A stretch of DNA of 5,813 nucleotides, taken from Erwinia pyrifoliae DSM 12163 (GTDB lineage Bacteria; Pseudomonadota; Gammaproteobacteria; Enterobacterales; Enterobacteriaceae). Each line of letters starts with the position of its first letter. The stretch's first letter is position 1. The position numbers and the translations under genes are program-made. Positions 1 to 5,813 of the stretch are shown in pieces. The DNA lies in the NCBI RefSeq assembly GCF_000026985.1, contig NC_017390.1, positions 3,594,293-3,600,105 on the forward strand. The letters are read 5' to 3'. Below the pieces are notes generated by a model. That model was not told the DNA's origin. It made no database searches and worked only from the letters and a program-made list of their open reading frames with translations.

Positions 1-290
1 GCCGGACGGCAGACTCAGCGCATTATTCTCCACAAATTATCTGCATAAATCATAACGAATTTCTTTTTAGGGAAGCACGGTTGAATCTCGCCAGTTAATC
101 CATCCCGGAGGGTAATGAGTGAGTAGATAACTGAGAGAATCTGTATATAAAGGTGATTAAAAAAGCATATCGCACGCAGATGATCACGCCTTGCCGACAG
201 GGCGCCCGGAACAGCGCTTTTCAGAAGACGGAATGATACGCAAAGCCCGGGGATACGGAAGCCGATCGGTGTTTTCCTGCTATTTAATGA
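1..290. other. Region without a supported gene, downstream of ssb
   Basis: I see no open frame with credible length and codon use on either strand. The only translation-like signal is GGAGG (107-111) just before a three-codon ATG-AGT-GAG-TAG (115-126), too short to call a gene. A 7-bp stem with one G-U pair and a CCGA loop lies at 187-204 but has no following T tract. The left edge may hold the end of a neighbouring gene or its control region; nothing in the visible bases identifies it. Confidence 0.5.
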
Positions 291-291
291 T

Positions 292-318
292 AAAAAAACC
301 CTGCCGGAGCAGGGTTTT
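292..318 (-). terminator. Intrinsic terminator of ssb
   Basis: On the minus strand an AAAACCCTGC / GCAGGGTTTT stem (10 bp, four-base loop) is followed directly by an uninterrupted T tract (the seven A's at 292-298 on the plus strand). It starts about 30 bases after the ssb stop codon. The plus-strand reading has only four T's after the stem, so it would be a weaker terminator for anything transcribed in from the left; it may act in both directions. Confidence 0.9.
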
Positions 319-348
319 AAGCGTTCTCAATTAACTGATACGCATTCG

Positions 349-900
349 TCAAAACGGAATATCGTCGTCAAAGTCGATTGGCGGTTCGTTATTCGCCGGT
401 GCGCTGTTCTGCTGTGGCTGCTGCTGCTGCTGCGGACGTGACTGCTGTGCGCCGCCGCTGAACTGGTTGCCGCCCTGCGGCTGCTGCGGCTGGCCCCAGC
501 CATTGTTGTTACCACCGCCCTGGCCACCGGCTGGTGCGCCGCCGCCCTGTGCACGACCGCCCAGCATCTGCATGGTACCACCAACGTTGACTACCACTTC
601 GGTGGTGTATTTCTCAACGCCAGCCTGATCGGTCCATTTGCGCGTTTGCAGAGCGCCCTCAATATAAACCTGAGAGCCTTTGCGCAGATACTCACCGGCC
701 ACTTCAGCCAGCTTGCCGAACAGTACCACGCGGTGCCATTCGGTTTTCTCTTTGGTTTCGCCAGTCTGCTTGTCACGCCAGCTTTCGGAGGTGGCCAGAG
801 TGATGTTGGCAACGGCGCCGCCATTTGGCATGTAGCGGACTTCCGGATCCTGACCCAGATTTCCGACTAAAATTACTTTGTTTACGCCTCTGCTGGCCAT
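349..900 (-). CDS. ssb: Single-stranded DNA-binding protein SSB
   Basis: SSB coats single-stranded DNA as a homotetramer during replication, recombination and repair, and recruits partner enzymes through its C-terminal tip. The 183-residue product begins [20 protein letters not shown], an OB fold covering about residues 1-112 that retains the family's DNA-stacking aromatics (W41, W55, F61 and W89, counting Met1). A Gly/Gln/Asn-rich disordered linker spans about 115-174, and the protein ends in the acidic tip DFDDDIPF (176-183), the docking site for RecQ, PriA, exonuclease I and others. The start at 900 is preferred over an in-frame ATG at 945 because it matches the conserved N-terminus and has GGAG eight bases upstream. 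The linker makes it about five residues longer than E. coli SSB (178). It is divergent from uvrA with a LexA box between them, as in E. coli, so partial SOS control is likely. Confidence 0.98.
   Translation of the reverse strand: MASRGVNKVILVGNLGQDPEVRYMPNGGAVANITLATSESWRDKQTGETKEKTEWHRVVLFGKLAEVAGEYLRKGSQVYIEGALQTRKWTDQAGVEKYTTEVVVNVGGTMQMLGGRAQGGGAPAGGQGGGNNNGWGQPQQPQGGNQFSGGAQQSRPQQQQQPQQNSAPANNEPPIDFDDDIPF
418..432. repeat. Five CTG triplets inside the ssb linker
   Basis: CTG is repeated five times in tandem (CAG on the coding strand), encoding part of the glutamine run in the SSB linker. Further CTG triplets lie just upstream. Such a tract can change length by slippage in multiples of three without breaking the frame. 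Confidence 0.85.
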
Positions 901-946
901 GTCTCTGTCTCCGGTTAATTGTTCTGTCTTGTAGTCTACGCGCAAA

Positions 947-952
947 ATTCTA
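947..952 (-). promoter_or_regulatory. Candidate proximal ssb promoter (extended -10)
   Basis: On the minus strand TAGAAT is preceded by TGT, giving an extended -10 (TGnTAGAAT), which would place transcription start near 940 and give a leader of about 40 bases before the ssb start. No good -35 is present. E. coli ssb is known to have several promoters, some independent of SOS, so a constitutive promoter here is plausible but unproven. Confidence 0.35.
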
Positions 953-1020
953 ACATGGCATACCCGCAGATCCTACATTTAGGAGATGCCTCGAAAAACG
1001 CGGCTTATCGTCACCCTATA

Positions 1021-1049
1021 ACATCACAGTATAAGGCATTCCTCGTCAA
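1021..1049 (-). promoter_or_regulatory. Candidate distal, LexA-adjacent ssb promoter elements
   Basis: Reading the minus strand away from the LexA box there is a good -35-like TTGACG (1044-1049) and a good -10-like TATACT (1028-1033), but only 10 bases apart, so they cannot serve one ordinary promoter together. Either TATACT works with a poor -35 within the LexA box, or TTGACG works with a weak downstream -10. Both options sit beside the operator at 1052-1071, which fits SOS control of ssb. Confidence 0.3.
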
Positions 1050-1051
1050 AA

Positions 1052-1071
1052 CACTGGTTATCCATTCAGGT
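1052..1071. promoter_or_regulatory. LexA-binding site (SOS box) between ssb and uvrA
   Basis: The 20-base site CACTGGTTATCCATTCAGGT has the LexA core CTG-N10-CAG (CTG 1054-1056, CAG 1067-1069). It sits at the same place and resembles the E. coli ssb/uvrA SOS box, including the shared CATTCAGGT right half. About five of the ten central bases match the alternating TA consensus, so binding is predicted to be moderate. LexA bound here would cover the uvrA -35 region and lie just behind the distal ssb promoter elements; RecA-driven LexA cleavage after DNA damage would release both. Confidence 0.88.
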
Positions 1072-1087
1072 TTTTTTGTGCCATACT
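1058..1087 (+). promoter_or_regulatory. Probable uvrA promoter
   Basis: CATACT (1082-1087) is a good -10 hexamer, preceded by TGC to form an extended -10. A weak -35 such as TTATCC (1058-1063, 18-bp spacer) falls inside the LexA box. The element corresponds in position to the E. coli uvrA -10 (CATAAT) downstream of its SOS box. It predicts a uvrA leader of about 60 bases that includes a 7-bp hairpin at 1105-1123. Confidence 0.6.
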
Positions 1088-1104
1088 AACTCGTTTGTTT
1101 CTGG

Positions 1105-1123
1105 CCGTGCCAGCCAGGCATGG
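1105..1123 (+). other. Hairpin in the uvrA 5' leader
   Basis: CCGTGCC (1105-1111) and GGCATGG (1117-1123) form a 7-bp stem with one G-U pair and an AGCCA loop, ending about 30 bases before the uvrA start. There is no T tract after it, so it is not a terminator. It leaves the ribosome binding site free; its role, if any, is unknown. Confidence 0.4.
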
Positions 1124-1152
1124 TGAGGTTTGTGCTAATCCGGGAATTGTGA

Positions 1153-3981
1153 ATGGATAACATCGAAGTACGGGGTGCCCGCACCCACAATTTGAAAAAC
1201 ATTAACCTGATCATTCCGCGCGATAAACTGATCGTTGTCACCGGGCTGTCAGGTTCCGGTAAATCCTCGCTGGCGTTTGATACGCTGTACGCGGAAGGAC
1301 AACGCCGCTACGTTGAGTCGCTATCTGCCTATGCGCGTCAGTTTCTGTCACTGATGGAAAAGCCGGACGTCGACCATATTGAAGGACTGTCACCGGCGAT
1401 TTCGATTGAGCAGAAATCCACCTCACACAACCCGCGTTCTACCGTCGGTACCATTACCGAAATTCATGATTATCTGCGTTTGCTGTTTGCCCGCGTGGGG
1501 GAACCGCGCTGCCCGGATCACGACGTGACGCTGGCGGCGCAAACCGTCAGTCAGATGGTGGATAACGTGCTGTCACAGCCGGAAGGACGCCGCCTGATGC
1601 TGTTGGCGCCCATTGTGAAAGACCGCAAGGGCGAGCACAGCAAAACGTTGGAAAACCTCGCCAGCCAGGGGTACATTCGCGCGCGCATCGACGGTGAAGT
1701 GTGCGATCTGTCAGATCCTCCAAAGCTGGAATTGCACAAGAAACATACCATTGAAGTAGTGGTCGATCGTTTTAAAGTACGCGACGATCTGACGCAGCGT
1801 CTGGCGGAATCGTTTGAAACCGCGCTGGAACTCTCCGGCGGCAGCGCCGTGGTCGCCGATATGGACGACGCCAGCGCCGAAGAACTGCTGTTTTCGGCCA
1901 ACTTCGCCTGCCCGATCTGCGGCTACAGCATGAGCGAGCTGGAACCGCGCCTGTTCTCCTTCAACAACCCGGCCGGTGCCTGCCCAACCTGTGACGGGCT
2001 GGGCGTACAGCAATATTTTGATCCCGACCGCGTGGTGCAAAACCCCGAACTGTCGCTGTCCGGTGGCGCAATCCGTGGCTGGGATCGCCGTAACTTCTAC
2101 TATTTTCAGATGCTACGCTCGCTGGCGGATTACCTGGAGTTCGATATCGAAGCGCCGTTCAACAGCCTTGACGATCGCACGCGCAAAGTGATTTTGTACG
2201 GTTCCGGCAAAGAAAATATCGAATTTAAATACGTAAACGACCGTGGCGATACTTCCGTGCGCCGCCATCCGTTTGAAGGCGTGCTGCATAATATGGAGCG
2301 CCGCTACAAAGAGACCGAGTCCTCTGCGGTGCGTGAAGAGCTGGCGAAATACATCAGCAACCGCTCCTGTGCCAGCTGCCACGGCACGCGCCTGCGTCGT
2401 GAAGCGCGCCACGTTTTTGTTGAGAACACCACACTTCCCACTATTTCGGATATGAGCATCGGTCATGCGATGGAGTTCTTCCAGAATATGAAGCTCAGCG
2501 GCCAGCGCGCTAAGATCGCCGAAAAAGTGCTGAAAGAGATCGGCGACCGCCTGAAATTCCTGGTTAACGTTGGCCTCAACTACCTGTCGATGTCACGCTC
2601 TGCGGAGACGCTATCCGGTGGGGAAGCGCAACGTATCCGTCTGGCCAGTCAGATTGGTGCCGGCCTGGTGGGCGTCATGTACGTGCTGGATGAACCTTCT
2701 ATCGGCTTGCATCAGCGCGACAATGAACGTTTGCTGGAAACCCTTGTCCATCTGCGCAATCTCGGTAATACCGTGATTGTGGTAGAGCATGATGAAGATG
2801 CCATTCGCGCCGCTGACCACGTTATTGATATCGGTCCCGGTGCTGGGGTGCATGGCGGACAGGTTGTCGCTGAAGGTACGGTTGACGACATTATGGCGGT
2901 CGAAGAGTCCCTGACCGGACAATTCCTCAGCGGCAAACGCGGCATTGCCATTCCTGAACAACGGGTGAAAGGCGATCCGGCCAAGGTATTGAAGCTTACC
3001 GGTGCCAGCGGTAACAATCTGAAGGACGCCACCCTGATCCTGCCGGTCGGGCTGTTTACCTGTATTACCGGGGTTTCTGGTTCCGGTAAGTCGACGTTGA
3101 TTAATGACACCCTGTTCCCGATTGCTCAGCGCCAGCTTAACGGCGCGACTATTGCTGAAGCAGCGCCTTACCGCGCTATCTCCGGTATGGAGCATTTCGA
3201 TAAGGTCATCGACATCGATCAAAGCCCGATTGGTCGCACGCCGCGCTCCAACCCGGCGACCTATACCGGAATATTTACCCCGGTGCGTGAGCTGTTTGCC
3301 GGCGTGCCGGAATCACGCACCCGTGGCTATACGCCTGGGCGTTTCAGCTTCAACGTGCGCGGCGGGCGTTGTGAAGCCTGCCAGGGCGACGGCGTTATTA
3401 AAGTTGAGATGCATTTCCTGCCGGATATCTATGTCCCCTGCGATCAGTGTAAGGGCAAGCGCTACAACCGCGAGACGCTGGAAGTGAAGTACAAGGGTAA
3501 GAACATTCACGAAGTGCTGGAGATGACCATTGAAGAAGCGCGTGAGTTCTTTGATGCCGTTCCGGCGCTGGCACGTAAGCTGCAAACCCTGATGGATGTC
3601 GGCCTGTCTTATATCCGGCTTGGGCAATCGGCAACCACGCTGTCCGGCGGTGAAGCGCAGCGCGTGAAGCTGGCGCGTGAACTGTCAAAACGCGGCACTG
3701 GCCAGACGCTGTACATCCTGGATGAACCGACCACTGGCCTGCATTTTGCCGACATCCAGCAGCTTCTGGCTGTCCTGCATCAGCTGCGCGACCAGGGCAA
3801 CACCATCGTGGTGATTGAGCACAACCTTGATGTGATCAAAACCGCCGACTGGATTGTCGACCTCGGCCCGGAGGGCGGCAGCGGCGGCGGTGAGATTCTG
3901 GTATCCGGTACCCCGGAAACCGTTGCGCAGTGCGAGCGTTCACATACCGCCCGCTTCCTTAAGCCACTGCTGGCGCAGTAA
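1153..3981 (+). CDS. uvrA: UvrABC excision-repair protein UvrA
   Basis: UvrA is the damage-sensing ATPase of nucleotide excision repair: a dimer that scans DNA with UvrB, loads UvrB at the lesion and departs before UvrC cuts. The 942-residue protein has both ABC ATPase modules. Walker A motifs are GLSGSGKS (31-38) and GVSGSGKS (640-647); LSGGEAQR signatures begin at L487 and L830; Walker B acidic pairs are D513/E514 (LDEPSIGLH) and D857/E858 (LDEPTTGLH). Zinc modules are C253/C256/C277/C280 and C740/C743/C763/C766, the latter in the C-terminal DNA-binding zinc finger; a further CxxC is at C406/C409. Every key residue is intact and numbered as in the 940-residue E. coli protein; the two extra residues are at the C-terminus (ending PLLAQ). 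The start matches the conserved [14 protein letters not shown]-terminus and has GGGA seven bases upstream. It is a single-gene unit, SOS-controlled through the LexA box. Confidence 0.99.
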   Translation: MDNIEVRGARTHNLKNINLIIPRDKLIVVTGLSGSGKSSLAFDTLYAEGQRRYVESLSAYARQFLSLMEKPDVDHIEGLSPAISIEQKSTSHNPRSTVGTITEIHDYLRLLFARVGEPRCPDHDVTLAAQTVSQMVDNVLSQPEGRRLMLLAPIVKDRKGEHSKTLENLASQGYIRARIDGEVCDLSDPPKLELHKKHTIEVVVDRFKVRDDLTQRLAESFETALELSGGSAVVADMDDASAEELLFSANFACPICGYSMSELEPRLFSFNNPAGACPTCDGLGVQQYFDPDRVVQNPELSLSGGAIRGWDRRNFYYFQMLRSLADYLEFDIEAPFNSLDDRTRKVILYGSGKENIEFKYVNDRGDTSVRRHPFEGVLHNMERRYKETESSAVREELAKYISNRSCASCHGTRLRREARHVFVENTTLPTISDMSIGHAMEFFQNMKLSGQRAKIAEKVLKEIGDRLKFLVNVGLNYLSMSRSAETLSGGEAQRIRLASQIGAGLVGVMYVLDEPSIGLHQRDNERLLETLVHLRNLGNTVIVVEHDEDAIRAADHVIDIGPGAGVHGGQVVAEGTVDDIMAVEESLTGQFLSGKRGIAIPEQRVKGDPAKVLKLTGASGNNLKDATLILPVGLFTCITGVSGSGKSTLINDTLFPIAQRQLNGATIAEAAPYRAISGMEHFDKVIDIDQSPIGRTPRSNPATYTGIFTPVRELFAGVPESRTRGYTPGRFSFNVRGGRCEACQGDGVIKVEMHFLPDIYVPCDQCKGKRYNRETLEVKYKGKNIHEVLEMTIEEAREFFDAVPALARKLQTLMDVGLSYIRLGQSATTLSGGEAQRVKLARELSKRGTGQTLYILDEPTTGLHFADIQQLLAVLHQLRDQGNTIVVIEHNLDVIKTADWIVDLGPEGGSGGGEILVSGTPETVAQCERSHTARFLKPLLAQ

Positions 3982-3986
3982 TATGA

Positions 3987-4020
3987 CCGCTATGGGGTTA
4001 ACCTCATAGCGGTGTATTTT
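3987..4020 (+). terminator. First hairpin terminator after uvrA
   Basis: CCGCTATG (3987-3994) pairs with CATAGCGG (4005-4012). GGG/CCT extends the stem to 11 bp with one G-U pair around a TTAA loop, six bases after the uvrA stop codon. The following tgtatttt is a poor T tract, so termination may be partial. Because the stem is nearly symmetrical it may also protect the mRNA 3' end. Confidence 0.7.
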
Positions 4021-4027
4021 CCAGAGG

Positions 4028-4049
4028 CCGGGCAATCCCCGGTTTTTTT
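4028..4049 (+). terminator. Second, stronger terminator after uvrA
   Basis: CCGGG (4028-4032), a five-base loop and CCCGG (4038-4042) are followed immediately by seven T's (4043-4049). This is a classical intrinsic terminator, short but all G-C. With the hairpin just before it, it forms a tandem pair that should separate uvrA transcription from the dehydrogenase gene. Confidence 0.85.
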
Positions 4050-4264
4050 CTACAAAGAGTTTTTCCGGCTGTTTATGCCTCTTTTCTTCCCTTTACCACG
4101 TATTTTTGCAGGATCAGGCAAGACTTAGCGAGTTTTGGACATACTCTGTTCCTCATTCCCTGACTATGCTTAATCTTTGCCATTTTGCGGAAAAGGTATG
4201 CTATTCCCTGCCGGCTCCCGCTATCACGGCCACTGCGCCACATCATCAATAACTGGAGACACCA
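4050..4264 (+). promoter_or_regulatory. Leader and presumed promoter region of the dehydrogenase gene
   Basis: The 215 bases after the uvrA terminators must hold the dehydrogenase promoter, but no strong sigma-70 promoter stands out. The best candidate is TATGCT (4197-4202) with a poor -35, TCTTTG (4174-4179), at 17 bp. That -10 sits in the middle of an imperfect dyad at 4189-4207 (arms GGAA-n-AG and CT-n-TTCC), which could be an operator. GGAG at 4255-4258 is the ribosome binding site, six bases before the ATG. The minus-strand reading through this region looks like a chance open frame. Confidence 0.35.
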
Positions 4265-5317
4265 ATGAATATTACGCACGCTTACGCTGCCCGGGATGCA
4301 AAATCTCCGCTGGCTCCATTTGATTACCAGCCGCGTGAACTGCGCGAACATGATGTGCTCATTGAAATACTGTACTGCGGCGTCTGTCACTCAGACCTGC
4401 ATCAGGCGCGTGACGAATGGCACAACACCATTTTCCCGGTGGTACCGGGCCATGAGATTGTGGGCCGTGTCACTGCGGTCGGCGCACATGGCCACAAGTA
4501 CAAACCAGGTGACCTGGTGGGTGTAGGCTGTCTGGTTGATTCCTGTCGTACCTGTGACAGCTGTAAAGAAGATCTCGAACAGTATTGTGAAGAGGGCTTT
4601 GTCGGTACCTATAATGGCCAGGACCGTATCAGTGGCGATACCACTTTCGGTGGCTATGCCACTCAGGTGGTAGTGCATGAAGACTTTGTATTGCGCGTAC
4701 CGGAAAACCTCGATCCGGCTGGTGCCGCCCCGCTGTTGTGCGCAGGCATCACGACCTTCTCCCCGCTGCACCACTGGGGCGTCGGCCCGGGTAAAAAAGT
4801 CGGTATCGTCGGTCTGGGTGGTCTCGGTCATATGGGCGTGAAAATCGCACATGCGATGGGCGCTCATGTCGTACTGTTTACCACATCGGCATCAAAAGTG
4901 GAGGACGGCAAACGCCTTGGGGCAGACGAAGTGGTGATCTCTAAAGATGCCGACCAGATGGCACAACACACCAATAGTTTCGACTTCATTCTGAATACCG
5001 TTGCCGCTCCGCACGACCTGAACCCGTTTATCACCCTGCTGCGTCGCGATGGCACCATGACGCTGGTTGGAGCGCCTGAACACGACCATCCGTCACCGCA
5101 GGTATTTAATCTGATCTTTAAACGCCGCAGCATTGCCGGTTCACTGATCGGCGGAATTAAAGAGACTCAGGAGATGTTAGATTTCTGCGGGAAGCACAAC
5201 ATCACCTCCGATATCGAGATGATTAACATTGAACAGATTAACGATGCTTACGAACGCATGCTGAAAAGCGACGTGAAGTATCGCTTCGTCATCGATATCA
5301 ATTCACTGCGCGCGTAA
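4265..5317 (+). CDS. yahK: Zinc-dependent NADP(H) alcohol/aldehyde reductase, YahK/CAD type
   Basis: This 350-residue protein belongs to the zinc-containing medium-chain dehydrogenases, in the cinnamyl-alcohol-dehydrogenase branch; E. coli YahK (349 residues) is the closest relative I recall. It likely reduces aldehydes to alcohols with NADPH in the cytoplasm; the natural substrate is not evident. Catalytic zinc ligands are present: C41 (GVCHSDLH), H63-E64 (PGHE) and C159 (LLCAGITT). Structural zinc cysteines are C94, C97, C100 and C108. The nucleotide-binding fold carries GLGGLG at 183-188, and the second strand ends FTTSASK (205-211), with small polar and basic residues where NAD-specific enzymes have an acidic one, so NADPH is preferred. 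The start has GGAG six bases upstream and matches family length. The gene is monocistronic, between the uvrA terminators and a 3' inverted repeat. The family call is firm; orthology to yahK rather than a paralogue is less certain. Confidence 0.93.
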   Translation: MNITHAYAARDAKSPLAPFDYQPRELREHDVLIEILYCGVCHSDLHQARDEWHNTIFPVVPGHEIVGRVTAVGAHGHKYKPGDLVGVGCLVDSCRTCDSCKEDLEQYCEEGFVGTYNGQDRISGDTTFGGYATQVVVHEDFVLRVPENLDPAGAAPLLCAGITTFSPLHHWGVGPGKKVGIVGLGGLGHMGVKIAHAMGAHVVLFTTSASKVEDGKRLGADEVVISKDADQMAQHTNSFDFILNTVAAPHDLNPFITLLRRDGTMTLVGAPEHDHPSPQVFNLIFKRRSIAGSLIGGIKETQEMLDFCGKHNITSDIEMINIEQINDAYERMLKSDVKYRFVIDINSLRA

Positions 5318-5354
5318 TTTTTTAACGGCGGCTGAGAAAACCGCAGCACTCTGA

Positions 5355-5383
5355 CCATACGGGAAAAATCAAATCCCGTATGG
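5355..5383. terminator. Perfect inverted repeat after the dehydrogenase gene, possible terminator
   Basis: CCATACGGGA (5355-5364) and TCCCGTATGG (5374-5383) form a perfect 10-bp stem with a nine-base A-rich loop, 38 bases after the stop codon. Neither strand has a T tract after the stem, so it is not a textbook intrinsic terminator. It may instead stabilise the mRNA 3' end, aid termination weakly, or be a protein-binding site. Confidence 0.5.
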
Positions 5384-5397
5384 GCTTATCTCTCTGG

Positions 5398-5412
5398 CTT
5401 AATTTTGCCACA
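5398..5412. repeat. 15-bp direct repeat, copy 1
   Basis: CTTAATTTTGCCACA occurs here and again, identical and in the same orientation, 194 bp downstream. The sequence outside the 15 bases is not conserved between copies. An exact match of this length within 500 bp is unlikely by chance. Confidence 0.8.
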
Positions 5413-5512
5413 ATAGTCAGTGCCCCGGCGTGATGAATTATTATATTGCCTGCCGAACGGCAACATATTCCAACTCACCACGCCTCTTCTTGTAAACCTG
5501 CCAGATACCACA

Positions 5513-5560
5513 TCACCAACCATGCATTACGGTTGGCCTATAGGTTTTTTTATTCATCAT
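5513..5560 (-). CDS. Very short ORF (15 codons) with a strong ribosome binding site, unknown function
   Basis: On the minus strand GGGAGAGG (5564-5571) precedes two adjacent ATG codons (5558-5560 and 5555-5557), with good spacing to the second. The encoded peptide is MMNKKTYRPTVMHGW, then TGA. I recognise no family. It could be a small protein, a leader peptide, or the surviving 5' end of a gene whose frame is lost. A candidate promoter (CTGACC-18-TATACT) lies upstream on the same strand. Its last third overlaps the hairpin at 5516-5536. Confidence 0.2.
   Translation of the reverse strand: MMNKKTYRPTVMHGW
5516..5551 (+). terminator. Hairpin followed by T tract, candidate plus-strand terminator
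   Basis: CCAACC (5516-5521) and GGTTGG (5531-5536) form a 6-bp stem, followed by the self-complementary CCTATAGG (5537-5544) and seven T's (5545-5551). The eight-base gap between stem and T tract is unusual, so termination is uncertain. If active, it would be a backstop for transcription from the dehydrogenase gene about 200 bases upstream. Confidence 0.3.
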
Positions 5561-5591
5561 TAACCTCTCCCAGATACATTCGGCTCCACGC

Positions 5592-5606
5592 CTTAATTTT
5601 GCCACA
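5592..5606. repeat. 15-bp direct repeat, copy 2
   Basis: This is the second identical copy of CTTAATTTTGCCACA. On the minus strand it falls between the candidate -10 at 5617-5622 and the ribosome binding site at 5564-5571. It also overlaps the stop codon (TAA, 5593-5595) of the minus-strand open frame that enters from the right edge. Confidence 0.8.
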
Positions 5607-5813
5607 CTTTAGCTGCAGTATAACCGGCCGATCTGCATCCGGTCAGGCCAGAATGATACCATATCGCTATTGCGAGCCTTTCCGATATGACATTGCTAAA
5701 GATGTGGTTCAGCCAGACTGAATTAACGGGAAAAATGGTATTATCAGCATGACTCACCGCCAACATCAACCCAGTCATTAATAGCGTGCTATAGCCAAAT
5801 AGCAGAGATGTAA
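5593..5813 (-). pseudogene. Open frame entering from the right edge, signal-peptide-like start, possibly a gene remnant
   Basis: Reading the minus strand from the right edge, a frame stays open for 72 codons and stops at 5593. Its first visible part, TSLLFGYSTLLMTGLMLAVS followed by HADNTIFPVN, has the hydrophobic core and small residues before a polar mature region expected of a Sec signal peptide, cleaved perhaps after HA. The following 49 residues match no family I know and contain a single cysteine. The start codon would lie outside the window; the internal ATG at 5778 would remove most of the hydrophobic core. It may be the truncated beginning of an exported-protein gene, a small exported protein, or chance. 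Confidence 0.25.
5617..5646 (-). promoter_or_regulatory. Candidate minus-strand promoter in the 3' intergenic region
   Basis: On the minus strand CTGACC (5641-5646) and TATACT (5617-5622) are separated by 18 bp, four and five matches to the sigma-70 hexamers. Transcription would start near 5610, run through the 15-bp repeat, and reach the strong ribosome binding site and short ORF at 5513-5560, converging on the dehydrogenase gene. Confidence 0.3.

Larger units (their letters stand above)
5318..5813. other. Intergenic region of about 500 bases with no confident gene
   Basis: Both strands carry only short frames that resemble no family I know. A plus-strand frame of 91 codons at 5446-5721 has no ribosome binding site and a composition rich in His, Arg and Ser typical of non-coding DNA. 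What can be supported is structural: a perfect inverted repeat, a 15-bp direct repeat, a hairpin with a T tract, and minus-strand promoter and translation signals listed separately. Fragmented frames with plausible start signals suggest decayed coding DNA, but I cannot name a source. Confidence 0.5.

Noticed and set aside
115..126. Three-codon ORF after a strong GGAGG
   Set aside because: It is too short to support a gene; it could be a minimal upstream ORF, but no coding sequence follows it.
901..945. N-terminal extension of SSB by 15 residues from an ATG at 945
   Set aside because: The extension is not part of known SSB proteins, and the ATG at 900 has a properly spaced GGAG and the conserved MASRGVNK start.
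2611..3222. 203-codon frame antisense to uvrA
   Set aside because: It lies wholly within the conserved uvrA coding sequence, resembles no family and is explained by uvrA codon bias on the opposite strand.
4073..4390. 105-codon minus-strand frame overlapping the dehydrogenase start
   Set aside because: It has no clear ribosome binding site, crosses the dehydrogenase leader and first codons, and matches no family I know.
4391..4867. 158-codon frame antisense to the dehydrogenase gene
   Set aside because: It overlaps a complete, motif-intact gene and encodes no recognisable protein; a shadow frame.
5452..5461. GCCGAACGGC and the enclosing TTGCC/GGCAA repeat as a terminator
   Set aside because: The stem is short and neither strand has a T tract after it.
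5446..5721. 91-codon plus-strand frame MPAERQHIPTHH...
   Set aside because: There is no ribosome binding site, the amino-acid composition is unlike a real protein, and it crosses the T-tract hairpin.

Overview
The window looks like a chromosomal segment of an enterobacterium (Enterobacterales). The SSB and UvrA proteins are close to the Escherichia coli ones as I remember them, residue by residue over long stretches, but differ enough to point outside Escherichia. An Erwinia/Pantoea-like member is my best guess, from the Gln/Asn-rich SSB linker and the gene neighbourhood. No mobile-element gene, CRISPR array, tRNA or rRNA gene is visible.

Layout: positions 1-290 hold no convincing gene. A clear intrinsic terminator (292-318, minus strand) closes ssb (349-900, minus). 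A 252-bp divergent intergenic region (901-1152) contains a LexA/SOS box at 1052-1071 and leads into uvrA (1153-3981, plus). uvrA is followed by two consecutive hairpins, the second with a seven-T tract (4028-4049). After a 215-bp leader with a possible operator dyad comes a complete zinc-dependent, NADP(H)-type alcohol/aldehyde dehydrogenase of the YahK/cinnamyl-alcohol-dehydrogenase type (4265-5317, plus). The last 496 bp (5318-5813) contain no confident gene. They do contain a perfect 10-bp inverted repeat, an exact 15-bp direct repeat 194 bp apart, a short minus-strand ORF with a strong ribosome binding site, and a minus-strand open frame running off the right edge that begins like a signal peptide.

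Functionally, ssb and uvrA are a DNA-maintenance pair sharing one SOS operator: SSB coats single-stranded DNA and recruits repair enzymes, and UvrA is the damage sensor of nucleotide excision repair. The dehydrogenase is a separate transcription unit, insulated by the terminators, and probably reduces aldehydes in the cytoplasm. The protein-coding part is conventional. I did not find a convincing new biological system; the only places with unexplained structure are the 3' intergenic region and, less so, the ssb and dehydrogenase leaders. All comparisons with E. coli are from memory, not from a database search.
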